Shown: positions 31,400 to 39,085 of the stretch, piece after piece
Layout: the number at the start of each line of letters is the position of its first letter
How positions within the stretch are numbered: position 1 is the stretch's first letter
Assembly: GCA_946406195.1 (NCBI GenBank)
Contig: CAMJJT010000017.1
Coordinates: 1-40,259 of the forward strand
Origin: an uncultured Bacteroidales bacterium
GTDB lineage: Bacteria > Bacteroidota > Bacteroidia > Bacteroidales > Paludibacteraceae
Direction of reading: 5' to 3'
DNA: 40,259 nt
Position numbers and translations under genes: made by a program
The notes under the pieces: generated by a model
What the model saw: only the letters and a program-made list of their open reading frames with translations
Databases searched by the model: none
What the model was told of the DNA's origin: nothing

Positions 31400-34069
31400 A
31401 TGGCGGGCCAAGGTTTCAATGATGCGGTAAAGTATCATTTGACAGGCATGTACCAGGATTGGTTCCTGGATTATGCCTCGTATGTGATACTCGAGCGTGC
31501 GGTACCGGCAGTGGAGGATGGCCTCAAGCCGGTACAGCGGCGTATTTTGCATGCCATGAAGACGGTCGATGACGGCAAGTATAACAAGGTTGCTAACATC
31601 GTCGGTCAGACCATGCAATACCACCCGCATGGTGATGCCTCTATTGGCGATGCGCTCGTTCAGCTCGGTCAGAAAGATCTGCTCATTGATTGTCAGGGTA
31701 ACTGGGGAAATATCCTCACCGGCGATGGAGCGGCAGCCCCGCGTTATATCGAAGCGCGCCTCTCTAAGTTTGCCCTTGAGACCGTCTTCAATCCTAAAAC
31801 CACCGAATGGATGAAGTCCTATGACGGACGTAAGAATGAACCCATCCATCTGCCCGTTAAGTTCCCTCTCCTCCTCGCTCAGGGCGTCGAAGGTATCGCG
31901 GTCGGTCTGAACTCAAAGATCCTCCCTCATAACTTCAATGAATTATGCGATGCTTCTTTGGCGTACCTGCGAAATGAAGACTTTGCCCTTTACCCCGATT
32001 TTCCTACCGGAGGTGTCATTGATGTAACGAAGTACAACGATGGCGAGCGGGGCGGCTCTGTGAAGATCCGGGCGCGTATCACTAAAGCCGATGATAACAA
32101 GACCCTTGTCATCACCGAGATTCCTTTTGGTACCACCACCTCTAAGATCATCGAGACCATCCTCAAGGCGAACCAGAAAGGGAAGATCAAAATCAAGAAA
32201 ATCGATGACTTCACAGCCGACACAGCCCGTATAGTGGTTCAACTGGCGCCGGGCTCCTCGTCCGACAAAGCCATCGATGCCCTCTATGCCTTCACGGATT
32301 GTGAGGTGAACATCAGCCCTAACTGCTGCGTAGTGGAGAACAAGAAACCGATCTTCACCTCCGTTTCCAACCTCCTCAAGCTCTCCTGCGATAACACCAA
32401 AGCCCTCCTCAAATGGGAACTGGAGATCGAGAAATCCGAACTCGAAGAGAAATATTTCTATACCTCTCTTGAGAAAATCTTTATCGAGAATCGCATCTAT
32501 AAGCAGGAGGGTTACGAGAACGCACCTTCTAAAGAAGCCCTCATCGCTTTCGTCGATAGCGCCCTCACGCCTTTCAAACCGCAACTCATCCGTGAGGTGC
32601 GCACCGAGGATATTGAGCGCCTCTTCGATATACGAATGATTCGTATCACTAAGTTCGACTCCAAGAAAGCGGACGAACTCATGAAGGAACTCGATAAGAA
32701 GATCAAGGCGTGCGTCAAGAACCTCAACCATCTCACCGAATACACTATCGCGTGGTTTGAGATGCTCAAATCCAAATACGGCGAGGCATACCCCCGTCGT
32801 ACCGAAGTCCGTAACTTCGGCGCTATCAATATACAAGCGGTGGTTGAGAACAATGAGAAACTCTATATCAACCGCGAGGAAGGATTCGTCGGAACGGGGC
32901 TCAAGAAAGATGAGTTCCTCTTTAACTGCTCCGATATAGATGACATCATCGTCTTCCATAAGGATGGTAAATACAAGGTCATGCGTGTGGCGGAAAAACT
33001 CTTCGTCGGCACGGATATACTCCATATTGCGGTCTTCCAGCGTGGCGATGAACGCACTGTCTATAACGTCGTCTATCGCGATGGTAAGAAGGGTATCTAT
33101 TTCATGAAACGCTTCAACGTAACCGGCGTCGCTAAGGATAAGGAATACGACCTCACCCAAGGCAAACCCGGTTCTAAGGTCGTTTATTTCACGGCGAACC
33201 CCAACGGTGAAGCAGAGGTTATCAAAGTGACCCTCAAACCTGCCCTCCATCTCAAGAAACTCGAGGTCTGCAAGGACCTCTCCGAACTTGCTGTCAAATC
33301 CCGTACGGCGCGAGGAAACGTGCTCACTAAGTTCGAAGTCAAGTCCATCACCCTCAAGCAAAAAGGACATTCCACCCTCGGCGGACGCAAAGTGTGGTTC
33401 GACCCCGATGTGCTCCGTATCAACTATGACGAACATGGTATCTATCTCGGTGAGTTCTGGGATGAGGACCGCATCCTTGTCATCAATAACGATGGTACTT
33501 ATTATACCACCTCTTTTGATCTTACCGCCCATTTTGAGGACAATATCCTGCGCATTGAGAAACTGGATACGGATAAAGTATGGTCGCTTATCCAGTGGAA
33601 CGGCGAACTCAAATATTATTACGGTAAACGCTTCAAACTCGATGATGCTTCCGCGAAGATCCAATCCATGCTCGGTGAAGACGGAGACTCGCGTATAACC
33701 ATCCTCTCCGACCGACCGGAAGCTACTTTCCGTATCCTCTTCAAGGATTCCAACCGCGAACCCCTTGATATACTCATGGAGGACTTCATTGATGAGAAAT
33801 CAGCCCGTGCGAAAGGCAAACGAGTCACGACCCTTGACGTCGCTTCCATCGAAGATATAACCCCCGCTCCGGTCATCGAAGAGCCTGAGGTGGATGAGGT
33901 GTCTCCCGATGAAACGGGAGAAACCCTAGTGGAAGAGGGCTCCGAGGAATCCGTCGAGATCACGGAGTCCCATGATGCCGAGATCCCGGAAGAACCCGAG
34001 AAAATCGAAGTCGAAGGCGTTACCATGACCTTCGAAAAACCCAAAGATACACAACTTGATTTATTTTAA
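31400..34069 (+). CDS. parC: DNA topoisomerase IV subunit A (ParC/GyrA family)
   Basis: Decatenating type II topoisomerase subunit, 889 residues, acting with ParE. The breakage-reunion domain starts DWFLDYASYVILERAVPAVEDGLKPVQRRILHAM; QYHPHGDASIGDALVQL and APRYIEARLS, with the catalytic Tyr, follow. A coiled-coil tower and connecting regions reach about residue 480, and a degenerate C-terminal beta-pinwheel with repeats such as VGTDILHIAVF and GHSTLGGRKVWF runs to about 790. An acidic, low-complexity tail (about 815-889) follows. HPHGDASI and the weak pinwheel favour ParC over GyrA. The last residues are TQLDLF, matching the sliding-clamp-binding consensus QL(S/D)LF. The stop overlaps the maf start by 1 nt (TAATG). 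Confidence 0.92.
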   Translation: MAGQGFNDAVKYHLTGMYQDWFLDYASYVILERAVPAVEDGLKPVQRRILHAMKTVDDGKYNKVANIVGQTMQYHPHGDASIGDALVQLGQKDLLIDCQGNWGNILTGDGAAAPRYIEARLSKFALETVFNPKTTEWMKSYDGRKNEPIHLPVKFPLLLAQGVEGIAVGLNSKILPHNFNELCDASLAYLRNEDFALYPDFPTGGVIDVTKYNDGERGGSVKIRARITKADDNKTLVITEIPFGTTTSKIIETILKANQKGKIKIKKIDDFTADTARIVVQLAPGSSSDKAIDALYAFTDCEVNISPNCCVVENKKPIFTSVSNLLKLSCDNTKALLKWELEIEKSELEEKYFYTSLEKIFIENRIYKQEGYENAPSKEALIAFVDSALTPFKPQLIREVRTEDIERLFDIRMIRITKFDSKKADELMKELDKKIKACVKNLNHLTEYTIAWFEMLKSKYGEAYPRRTEVRNFGAINIQAVVENNEKLYINREEGFVGTGLKKDEFLFNCSDIDDIIVFHKDGKYKVMRVAEKLFVGTDILHIAVFQRGDERTVYNVVYRDGKKGIYFMKRFNVTGVAKDKEYDLTQGKPGSKVVYFTANPNGEAEVIKVTLKPALHLKKLEVCKDLSELAVKSRTARGNVLTKFEVKSITLKQKGHSTLGGRKVWFDPDVLRINYDEHGIYLGEFWDEDRILVINNDGTYYTTSFDLTAHFEDNILRIEKLDTDKVWSLIQWNGELKYYYGKRFKLDDASAKIQSMLGEDGDSRITILSDRPEATFRILFKDSNREPLDILMEDFIDEKSARAKGKRVTTLDVASIEDITPAPVIEEPEVDEVSPDETGETLVEEGSEESVEITESHDAEIPEEPEKIEVEGVTMTFEKPKDTQLDLF

Positions 34070-34659
34070 TGGAGATTATACTCGGTAGTCAAAGTCCTCG
34101 TAGACGCGAATTGATGGCAGGTCTCGATCTGCCCTTTACCGCCATCACCATCGATGCCGACGAGTCGTACCCTGCTTCACTCCAAGCCGGTGATATACCT
34201 TATTATATATCGCGTGCGAAGGCGCGCGCGTACGAGACCCAACTCCTCCCCAACCAACTACTCATCACTGCCGACACCATCGTCTGGTGTGACCACCAAA
34301 TGCTCGGCAAACCCCATAACGCGGACGAAGCTTTTTCCATGCTCCGCGCCCTCTCCGGAAAAACGCATCAGGTCTATACTGCCGTCACGTTTGCCGAAAA
34401 GCTTTCGACTTTTGACTTTCGACTTTCGACTATTGTCGACAAAACCGACGTCACTTTCCGTGAACTCTCCGATGACGAGATCCACTTCTACATCGATCAT
34501 TACCAACCTTTCGATAAAGCCGGCGCGTATGGTGTACAGGAATGGATTGGGTATGTCGCTTGCACCGCTATGAACGGATCATACTTCAATGTCATGGGCC
34601 TTCCCGTGCATAAAGTATATGAATATATTAAAAACCACACAAATTTATTTGCTCTATGA
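34069..34659 (+). CDS. maf: Maf family nucleoside triphosphate pyrophosphatase
   Basis: House-cleaning enzyme hydrolysing non-canonical or modified nucleotides to monophosphates; 196 residues. Motifs: ILGSQSPRRRELM at the start, LLITADTIVW with the catalytic Asp, LGKPHNADEAFSMLRALSGKTHQVYTAV, and DKAGAYGVQEW. The segment LSTFDFRLSTIV (about 112-123), in the loop after the VTFAEK strand, is encoded by a heptad repeat and has no counterpart in typical Maf proteins. It is coupled to parC by TAATG and to the next lipoprotein by ATGA. Confidence 0.93.
   Translation: MEIILGSQSPRRRELMAGLDLPFTAITIDADESYPASLQAGDIPYYISRAKARAYETQLLPNQLLITADTIVWCDHQMLGKPHNADEAFSMLRALSGKTHQVYTAVTFAEKLSTFDFRLSTIVDKTDVTFRELSDDEIHFYIDHYQPFDKAGAYGVQEWIGYVACTAMNGSYFNVMGLPVHKVYEYIKNHTNLFAL
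34402..34436 (+). repeat. 7-bp tandem repeat inside maf
   Basis: CTTTCGA, CTTTTGA, CTTTCGA, CTTTCGA, CTATTGT in strict 7-nt phase, translated STFDFRLSTIV. Confidence 0.9.
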
Positions 34660-34973
34660 AAAAGATTCTTTTCTTTTCCTTGCTCTTTGTTTCGAGCATC
34701 ATCTTAGTCGCCAGTTGCGAATCGGGTCCATCGAAGGCTGTAGATACACGTGTTGGACCGAATGGTTGTTCCTGCGTTATCGGTGCAACTGCTTTTGATT
34801 CTGAATCCGGTCAAGGTCTAAGTAAAACATATACTCAGGAGTATTCGCGTGCACAACTGGATGGATGGTATACCGACTGCATGGAGTTGGTACCCTTCCT
34901 CGAGAAACAGTATAGCACTATCAGACTTAACGACATCAAACCGATCTTAACAATCTCTTGCCTCCCGAAATAA
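34656..34973 (+). CDS. Small lipoprotein with four patterned cysteines (paralogue A)
   Basis: 105 residues: signal peptide ending LVASC with lipidated Cys21, followed by a Ser/Pro linker. Four further cysteines: Cys38-x-Cys40 (GCSC), Cys75 and Cys102, the last four residues from the end (SCLPK). The spacing resembles the next lipoprotein (CxC, C, C four from the end), so they look like paralogues. The start overlaps the maf stop (ATGA). No known family is recognised. Location is envelope, probably anchored by the lipid; cysteines would be oxidised there. Confidence 0.8.
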   Translation: MKKILFFSLLFVSSIILVASCESGPSKAVDTRVGPNGCSCVIGATAFDSESGQGLSKTYTQEYSRAQLDGWYTDCMELVPFLEKQYSTIRLNDIKPILTISCLPK

Positions 34974-35025
34974 GAACTGCTTTTTATGTAAAAACGAATA
35001 AAAATGTAAAAATTTTACAGATTTA

Positions 35026-35057
35026 TTTGCATAACTCAAAAAAAAGTCGTACCTTTG
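35026..35057 (+). promoter_or_regulatory. Promoter of lipoprotein B and the MauE-Trx gene
   Basis: TTTG (35026-35029), a 20-nt spacer and TACCTTTG (35050-35057). The leader to 35123 contains CCCC...GGGG complementary runs (about 35084-35103) that could form a small hairpin. Confidence 0.78.
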
Positions 35058-35122
35058 CAGCACATTCACCAAATGAAGCCAAACCCCGAAGGCGTTAGAG
35101 GGGAAATAAACATCTATTTATT

Positions 35123-35380
35123 ATGAAAAAAGTATTCTTTGTAAGCGCAATCATGTGCATGGCTATGGTTGCCTTTGTAGCTTGTAAGAAAGACAATGGT
35201 AGTGGTCCTACCTATCCTGAAGGCGGTAATGGCGGCGGTAGCGGCGTATGTGCATGCTATGCATTTGGTCAGTGGCTGGGAGACTATGATCTCGAAGGCG
35301 CTGCTTCGTGTGCAACCCTGGCTTCGTTGGTTAACGACCAGTTAGGCGGTACGTACACCGTAACATGTAACGCGAAGTAA
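35123..35380 (+). CDS. Small lipoprotein with four patterned cysteines (paralogue B)
   Basis: 85 residues: signal peptide with lipobox FVAC (Cys21), a Gly/Pro/Ser-rich linker (GGNGGGSG), then Cys43-x-Cys45 (VCACY), Cys63 and Cys82 near the end (TCNAK). Same cysteine order as the 105-aa lipoprotein upstream but with shorter loops. It has its own promoter and a terminator after it, so it may be more highly expressed than the flanking genes. No family recognised; the neighbouring MauE-thioredoxin fusion suggests that the cysteines form disulfides. Confidence 0.82.
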   Translation: MKKVFFVSAIMCMAMVAFVACKKDNGSGPTYPEGGNGGGSGVCACYAFGQWLGDYDLEGAASCATLASLVNDQLGGTYTVTCNAK

Positions 35381-35395
35381 TAATTCTCTATACTG

Positions 35396-35431
35396 AAAGG
35401 TAGCCCTCTTTGTGGGCTACCTTTTTATTTT
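35396..35431 (+). terminator. Rho-independent terminator after lipoprotein B
   Basis: Stem AAAGGTAGCCC / GGGCTACCTTT, loop tctttgt, followed by TTATTTTC. It lies upstream of the MauE-Trx gene, so that gene would be read by read-through or a weak promoter. Confidence 0.88.
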
Positions 35432-35437
35432 CTTACT

Positions 35438-36319
35438 ATGACAAATAGCCGTTTTCTATATGCGCTTCGGGCTTTTGTCGGAGTCATTTTTATGCTCTCC
35501 GGCATCCTCAAAGCGTTTAGCGCTTCCGCCTTTGCGGACCTCATGAGTTCCTACGGGGCTACATGGCTCGGACTCGGCGCGCCTCTTATCATCGCCTTCG
35601 AGCTCTTCCTTGGTATGCTCCTGATTTTCAATGCACTCCCAAGGATCACCTCCGCGGTCTCTGTCGCTTTCATCCTTCTCGTCTCGGCGATTTTCCTCTA
35701 TGGTGTCCTCTTCCAAGGAATCACCAACTGCGGTTGTTTTGGACCCCTTACATGGCTTAACACCCGTCCATGGATCACTTTCCTTCGCAATGCGATCATC
35801 ATCGCCTTGCTCATCCCCTCCCTCTGCCGACCCCAAGAAGGCGCACCGCTCACCATCCCTTCTGTGCTCTGCATGGCGCTCGCAACGGTCATCCTTATGT
35901 ATATGTGTGGCTACTCTATGCACGGTGCGAAATGCTTGCAGCGCGCCCATAAACCTTTCCAATCTCTCCCTCTTGCTAACCATCCTCTCGCACAGCAAAT
36001 CTCCTGTAACCCAGACTCCACCTATCTCGTCTTCGCTTTCTCTTATGCCTGCCCTTATTGCCAGAACTCGATTGGCAATGTCAATCAGTTCACCTCCATG
36101 CATGTCGTAGATCGCGTCATCGGACTTGCTATCAATGACTCCGTTGGACGCGAACGCTTCGATCGAATCTTCGATTATAATTTCGGCATAAAAGAAATAC
36201 CGGACATAGAAATGTACAAAATAACTGCTTCGTTACCTGTCACTTTCTATATCCGGCACGACTCCATCATCAATGCCGTGGCTGGCTCTGTCACCACCCC
36301 TGCCCTTGGTATCCCTTAA
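35438..36319 (+). CDS. MauE/DoxX-type membrane protein fused to a thioredoxin-like domain
   Basis: 293 residues. The N-terminal part (1-130) has four TM helices with MLSGILKAFSASAFADLM and the redox-type NCGCFG motif (Cys98, Cys100) of the MauE/DoxX family, members of which support disulfide formation in exported proteins. A fifth TM (about 140-158) leads to an extracytoplasmic thioredoxin-like domain (about 195-293) with active site CPYC (205-208) after FAFSYA and a cis-Pro loop SLPVTFYI. It therefore looks like a self-contained membrane redox relay. It sits 57 bp after lipoprotein B, and its 3' end overlaps the convergent UbiA gene by 4 nt. Confidence 0.85.
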   Translation: MTNSRFLYALRAFVGVIFMLSGILKAFSASAFADLMSSYGATWLGLGAPLIIAFELFLGMLLIFNALPRITSAVSVAFILLVSAIFLYGVLFQGITNCGCFGPLTWLNTRPWITFLRNAIIIALLIPSLCRPQEGAPLTIPSVLCMALATVILMYMCGYSMHGAKCLQRAHKPFQSLPLANHPLAQQISCNPDSTYLVFAFSYACPYCQNSIGNVNQFTSMHVVDRVIGLAINDSVGRERFDRIFDYNFGIKEIPDIEMYKITASLPVTFYIRHDSIINAVAGSVTTPALGIP

Positions 36320-37275
36320 AGACCTCTTAAAATACAAATGCTATAAAGCATGCCCAGCAGCATCGTGAACTTAACGAGCTGCTGGCATGTTTTGTAATCG
36401 CTCGGAATCTTGGCGCTCCATAGCAATCCGAGCACCCCAATCAACGGCGTCACGATTCCCAACGCAATATACCGTGTGCTCAGACTCATCCATCCCCGCT
36501 CAAAGGGCAATACATGCCACCATAAATGCCCGATGATAGCTATCGTCACAACGATCAGACCTGTCACAAACACTTTCGTCCATTTCTCCCCCCATACCAC
36601 CGGCATCGTGTGACATTCCAGCTCGCGGTCACCCATCTGATCTTGTATATCCTTGATAATCTCGCGGATCCAAGTCAACAGAAAAGCAAACAGCGCAAAA
36701 CCGCCTAACCATACGTATAAATCATGTGTCAGAGTGGTATAGGGTAGAATCGTTTCGTACCGTAGCTGCAGCAACGCGATATTCGTCATCGCTACTAATA
36801 GCGGCGTCAAACTGGCTAAAAAAGCGATGATCACATTGCCGATCATGAAGAGCCGTTTGTAACTTGCCGAGTAGAACCACAACAACCCTGGAACCATCAT
36901 AAATACGATTCCAACGGATATACTCCGCAGCACGATAGCTATCGTAATCCCGCATATGAATCCTAAGAAATTAAGAATCCAACTCAGCCTCACAGCCGTC
37001 TCTTTGCTGATACTCCGGGTGATAATCACCTCGTCCGGACGGTTGATACGGTCTATCTTGACATCGAAATAATCGTTCACTACGTACCCTCCGGCGGCAA
37101 CTAACATCGTCCCTGCCATCAGCAACCATAGCAGATATCCGGGCATCTGTTCGCCGAACGCCGCATCAACCAAGATAGGTGTCGCAACCCATTTCTCCAT
37201 CACCCAGACCAACGCCCCGATAAACAGCACATTGCTCCACCTCACTAACTTTAATATGTCTCTAACTTTTTCCAA
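36316..37275 (-). CDS. UbiA family prenyltransferase, probable geranylgeranylglycerol-phosphate geranylgeranyltransferase
   Basis: 319-residue integral membrane enzyme with about eight to nine TM helices. The first Asp-rich motif is NDYFDVKIDRINRPDE and the second is REIIKDIQDQMGD, both required for Mg-diphosphate binding. The N-terminal LKLVRWSNVLF and the motif pattern fit the DGGGP synthase-like branch, which attaches a second prenyl chain to GGGP, rather than UbiA/MenA, but substrate assignment by eye is moderate. The start is TTG at 37275: TGA lies two codons upstream in frame and no ATG precedes LVRWSN; this TTG is within a CAATCGT repeat. A GGGP synthase domain is also in the window (14729). 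Confidence 0.78.
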   Translation of the reverse strand: MEKVRDILKLVRWSNVLFIGALVWVMEKWVATPILVDAAFGEQMPGYLLWLLMAGTMLVAAGGYVVNDYFDVKIDRINRPDEVIITRSISKETAVRLSWILNFLGFICGITIAIVLRSISVGIVFMMVPGLLWFYSASYKRLFMIGNVIIAFLASLTPLLVAMTNIALLQLRYETILPYTTLTHDLYVWLGGFALFAFLLTWIREIIKDIQDQMGDRELECHTMPVVWGEKWTKVFVTGLIVVTIAIIGHLWWHVLPFERGWMSLSTRYIALGIVTPLIGVLGLLWSAKIPSDYKTCQQLVKFTMLLGMLYSICILRGL

Positions 37276-37333
37276 TCGTCAATAATTTAAATTGTCAATC
37301 AATCGTAAATCGTCAATCGTCCAATCGTCAATT
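37272..37333. repeat. CAATCGT/AATCGTC heptad repeats between ubiA-like and amylase genes
   Basis: Repeated AATCGT(C/A) units at 7-8 nt spacing over about 60 bp, including the TTG start codon of the UbiA gene at 37275-37273. Confidence 0.8.
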
Positions 37334-37334
37334 C

Positions 37335-37362
37335 CTGAAAATCCATGTTACCGGATTTTCAG
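37335..37362. terminator. Hairpin over the amylase stop codon
   Basis: CTGAAAATCC / GGATTTTCAG, a 10-bp perfect stem with an 8-nt loop that includes the stop codon. No T-tract follows on the minus strand, so intrinsic termination is doubtful. Confidence 0.4.
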
Positions 37363-38991
37363 AATCTCTCCTTTCCATGCTGACAGCGTCACTTCGATCA
37401 CTCCTTCCGGTGTGAACTCGATCGTACGTTTCTTGCCTGTCAGCAAGTCTGTCGCACTCGCTTTCTCCTTGCCTTCCAGACCCAGATAAACGAATGCGTC
37501 ATTCGGTATACGCACTTTGATCTGCTGCTCACGATCATGGAAATTGACCACTACTAACAGCGTCTCGCCCTTGATATGTCGCAAGAATGCATAGTGCTGA
37601 CGTTTGTCGAATCCTTCGCCCTGCGCATAAGTGATGTCATACATCTGCCCCTTCTGGATCGCTTTGTCCTCGCGGGCTAAAGTCAGCAACTTCTGATAGA
37701 ATTCGCGTAACTCGCGTTGCGCCTCATTCAACTTGGCGCCATCGAACTTACCCTTATTCGCCCAGGCCTGCAAACTCTTCACTCCCCAATAATCGAAGAT
37801 CGTCGTCCTCCCGTCAATGCCCGAGAAGCCTTCCATGTCCATGCCGCGCTCGCCTAACTCCTGACCGCTGTAGATCATCACTGGGCATTGATTCAGCGTC
37901 GCAGCTACAATCATCGCCGGCTCCGCACATAGACCGCTGCCGCAGAAGAAGCCGCTCGCAATACGTTGCTCGTCGTGGTTCTCGAGGAAATACAGCAAAT
38001 GCTTCAGCCGCTCGTCACCGTGTTGCATCCATTGATGTGTGATACCCTCCGTCGGCCAACCTTTGCTTGTCACGCCGCGCAGATAATCGTACATACCCAC
38101 TTTGTCGTACAGGTAATCAAATCCTGCCTCCAGATAAGCGTTGTACTGCCCTGGATCGTAACATTCGCCGATGAACAGGAACTTCTTATGCTTCTTTCGA
38201 ACCGCCGCGATAGCCCATTGGAAAAACTCCACCGGAACCATCTCTGCCATATCTACCCGCACGCCGTCGATGCCTTTGTCTGCCCAAAACAGCAGGATAT
38301 CCCGCATCTTGAACCACGTGTTAGGAATCGGATCAAACTGCTTCTCACGACCGCCCTGATAGAACACACCGTAGTTCAGTTTTACTGTCTCGTACCAATC
38401 GTTCTCGCCCGGATGACTCGTGAAACAATCATTGCCTGTCACCTTGGCAGGGTACTCTTCATAACCCTGCAAATCCTTATCCATTGAGAACTTTTCCCCC
38501 GGCAGATAATAGAAATTATTCAGCGGTGAGAACGCCCATTCCGGATGATCGCCTTCGCCTAAATCTTCCACGCCCGCAGGTTTGCAAACGCTCTTGTATT
38601 CACGAGCTACGTGGTTCGGTACAAAATCAATCAGCACGCCTAAGCCTGCCTCATGAGTACGTTTCACCAACGCCTCAAACTCCTGCATTCGTTTGCTCTC
38701 GTTCTTCGCCAAATCCGGATCTACATCGTAGTAATCCGTGATCGCGTAAGGACTGCCGGCACGACCTTTGGTAATAGCTGGGTTATTGAATCGGTCGGTC
38801 GCGTGACGTATCACACCTGTGTACCAAACATGCGTTGCACCCAAATCCACTATGGACTTGAGTGCACGCGCGTTGATATCCACAAACCGGCCACAACCGT
38901 TCTCTTCCTTGCTGCCGTTACGTTTGCGCGTGTCGTTATAATTCGCAAACCACCGCGGGAAGAGTTGGTAAATAATGGGTTTATTGATCAT
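37348..38991 (-). CDS. Intracellular alpha-amylase family (GH13) enzyme
   Basis: 547 residues without a signal peptide, so cytoplasmic. TIM-barrel motifs: region I DFVPNH, region II GVRVDMAEM (nucleophile Asp), region III FIGECY (acid/base Glu), region IV ENHDEQR. All catalytic residues are present. C-terminal residues about 455-547 form the beta-sandwich domain C. It likely hydrolyses alpha-1,4-glucans such as glycogen or imported maltodextrins, complementing the glycogen genes at 7849-12425. The ATG at 38991 starts MINKPIIYQLFPRWF, the usual N-terminus. Upstream is a repeat-filled gap after ackA. Confidence 0.93.
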   Translation of the reverse strand: MINKPIIYQLFPRWFANYNDTRKRNGSKEENGCGRFVDINARALKSIVDLGATHVWYTGVIRHATDRFNNPAITKGRAGSPYAITDYYDVDPDLAKNESKRMQEFEALVKRTHEAGLGVLIDFVPNHVAREYKSVCKPAGVEDLGEGDHPEWAFSPLNNFYYLPGEKFSMDKDLQGYEEYPAKVTGNDCFTSHPGENDWYETVKLNYGVFYQGGREKQFDPIPNTWFKMRDILLFWADKGIDGVRVDMAEMVPVEFFQWAIAAVRKKHKKFLFIGECYDPGQYNAYLEAGFDYLYDKVGMYDYLRGVTSKGWPTEGITHQWMQHGDERLKHLLYFLENHDEQRIASGFFCGSGLCAEPAMIVAATLNQCPVMIYSGQELGERGMDMEGFSGIDGRTTIFDYWGVKSLQAWANKGKFDGAKLNEAQRELREFYQKLLTLAREDKAIQKGQMYDITYAQGEGFDKRQHYAFLRHIKGETLLVVVNFHDREQQIKVRIPNDAFVYLGLEGKEKASATDLLTGKKRTIEFTPEGVIEVTLSAWKGEILKIR

Positions 38992-39021
38992 ATTGTTTTT
39001 TGTGTCTTTCTATGGTAAATT

Positions 39022-39085
39022 CAATCGTCAATTAATGAACAATCGTCAATCAATCGTAAATCGTCAATCGTCCAATCGTCAATCA
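39022..39085. repeat. AATCGTC heptad repeats between amylase and ackA
   Basis: Several AATCGTC and AATCGTA units at 7-8 nt spacing; the ackA stop TGA (39085-39083) is read from the last AATCAA. Confidence 0.8.

Noticed and set aside
31943..33664. Long open frame (573 codons) antisense to parC
   Set aside because: It lies wholly opposite a well-conserved topoisomerase gene; its composition reflects the codon bias of the sense strand, and it matches no family.
35061..35122. Possible riboswitch in the lipoprotein B leader
   Set aside because: Only short CCCC/GGGG complementarity is visible; no known riboswitch core is recognisable in about 60 nt.
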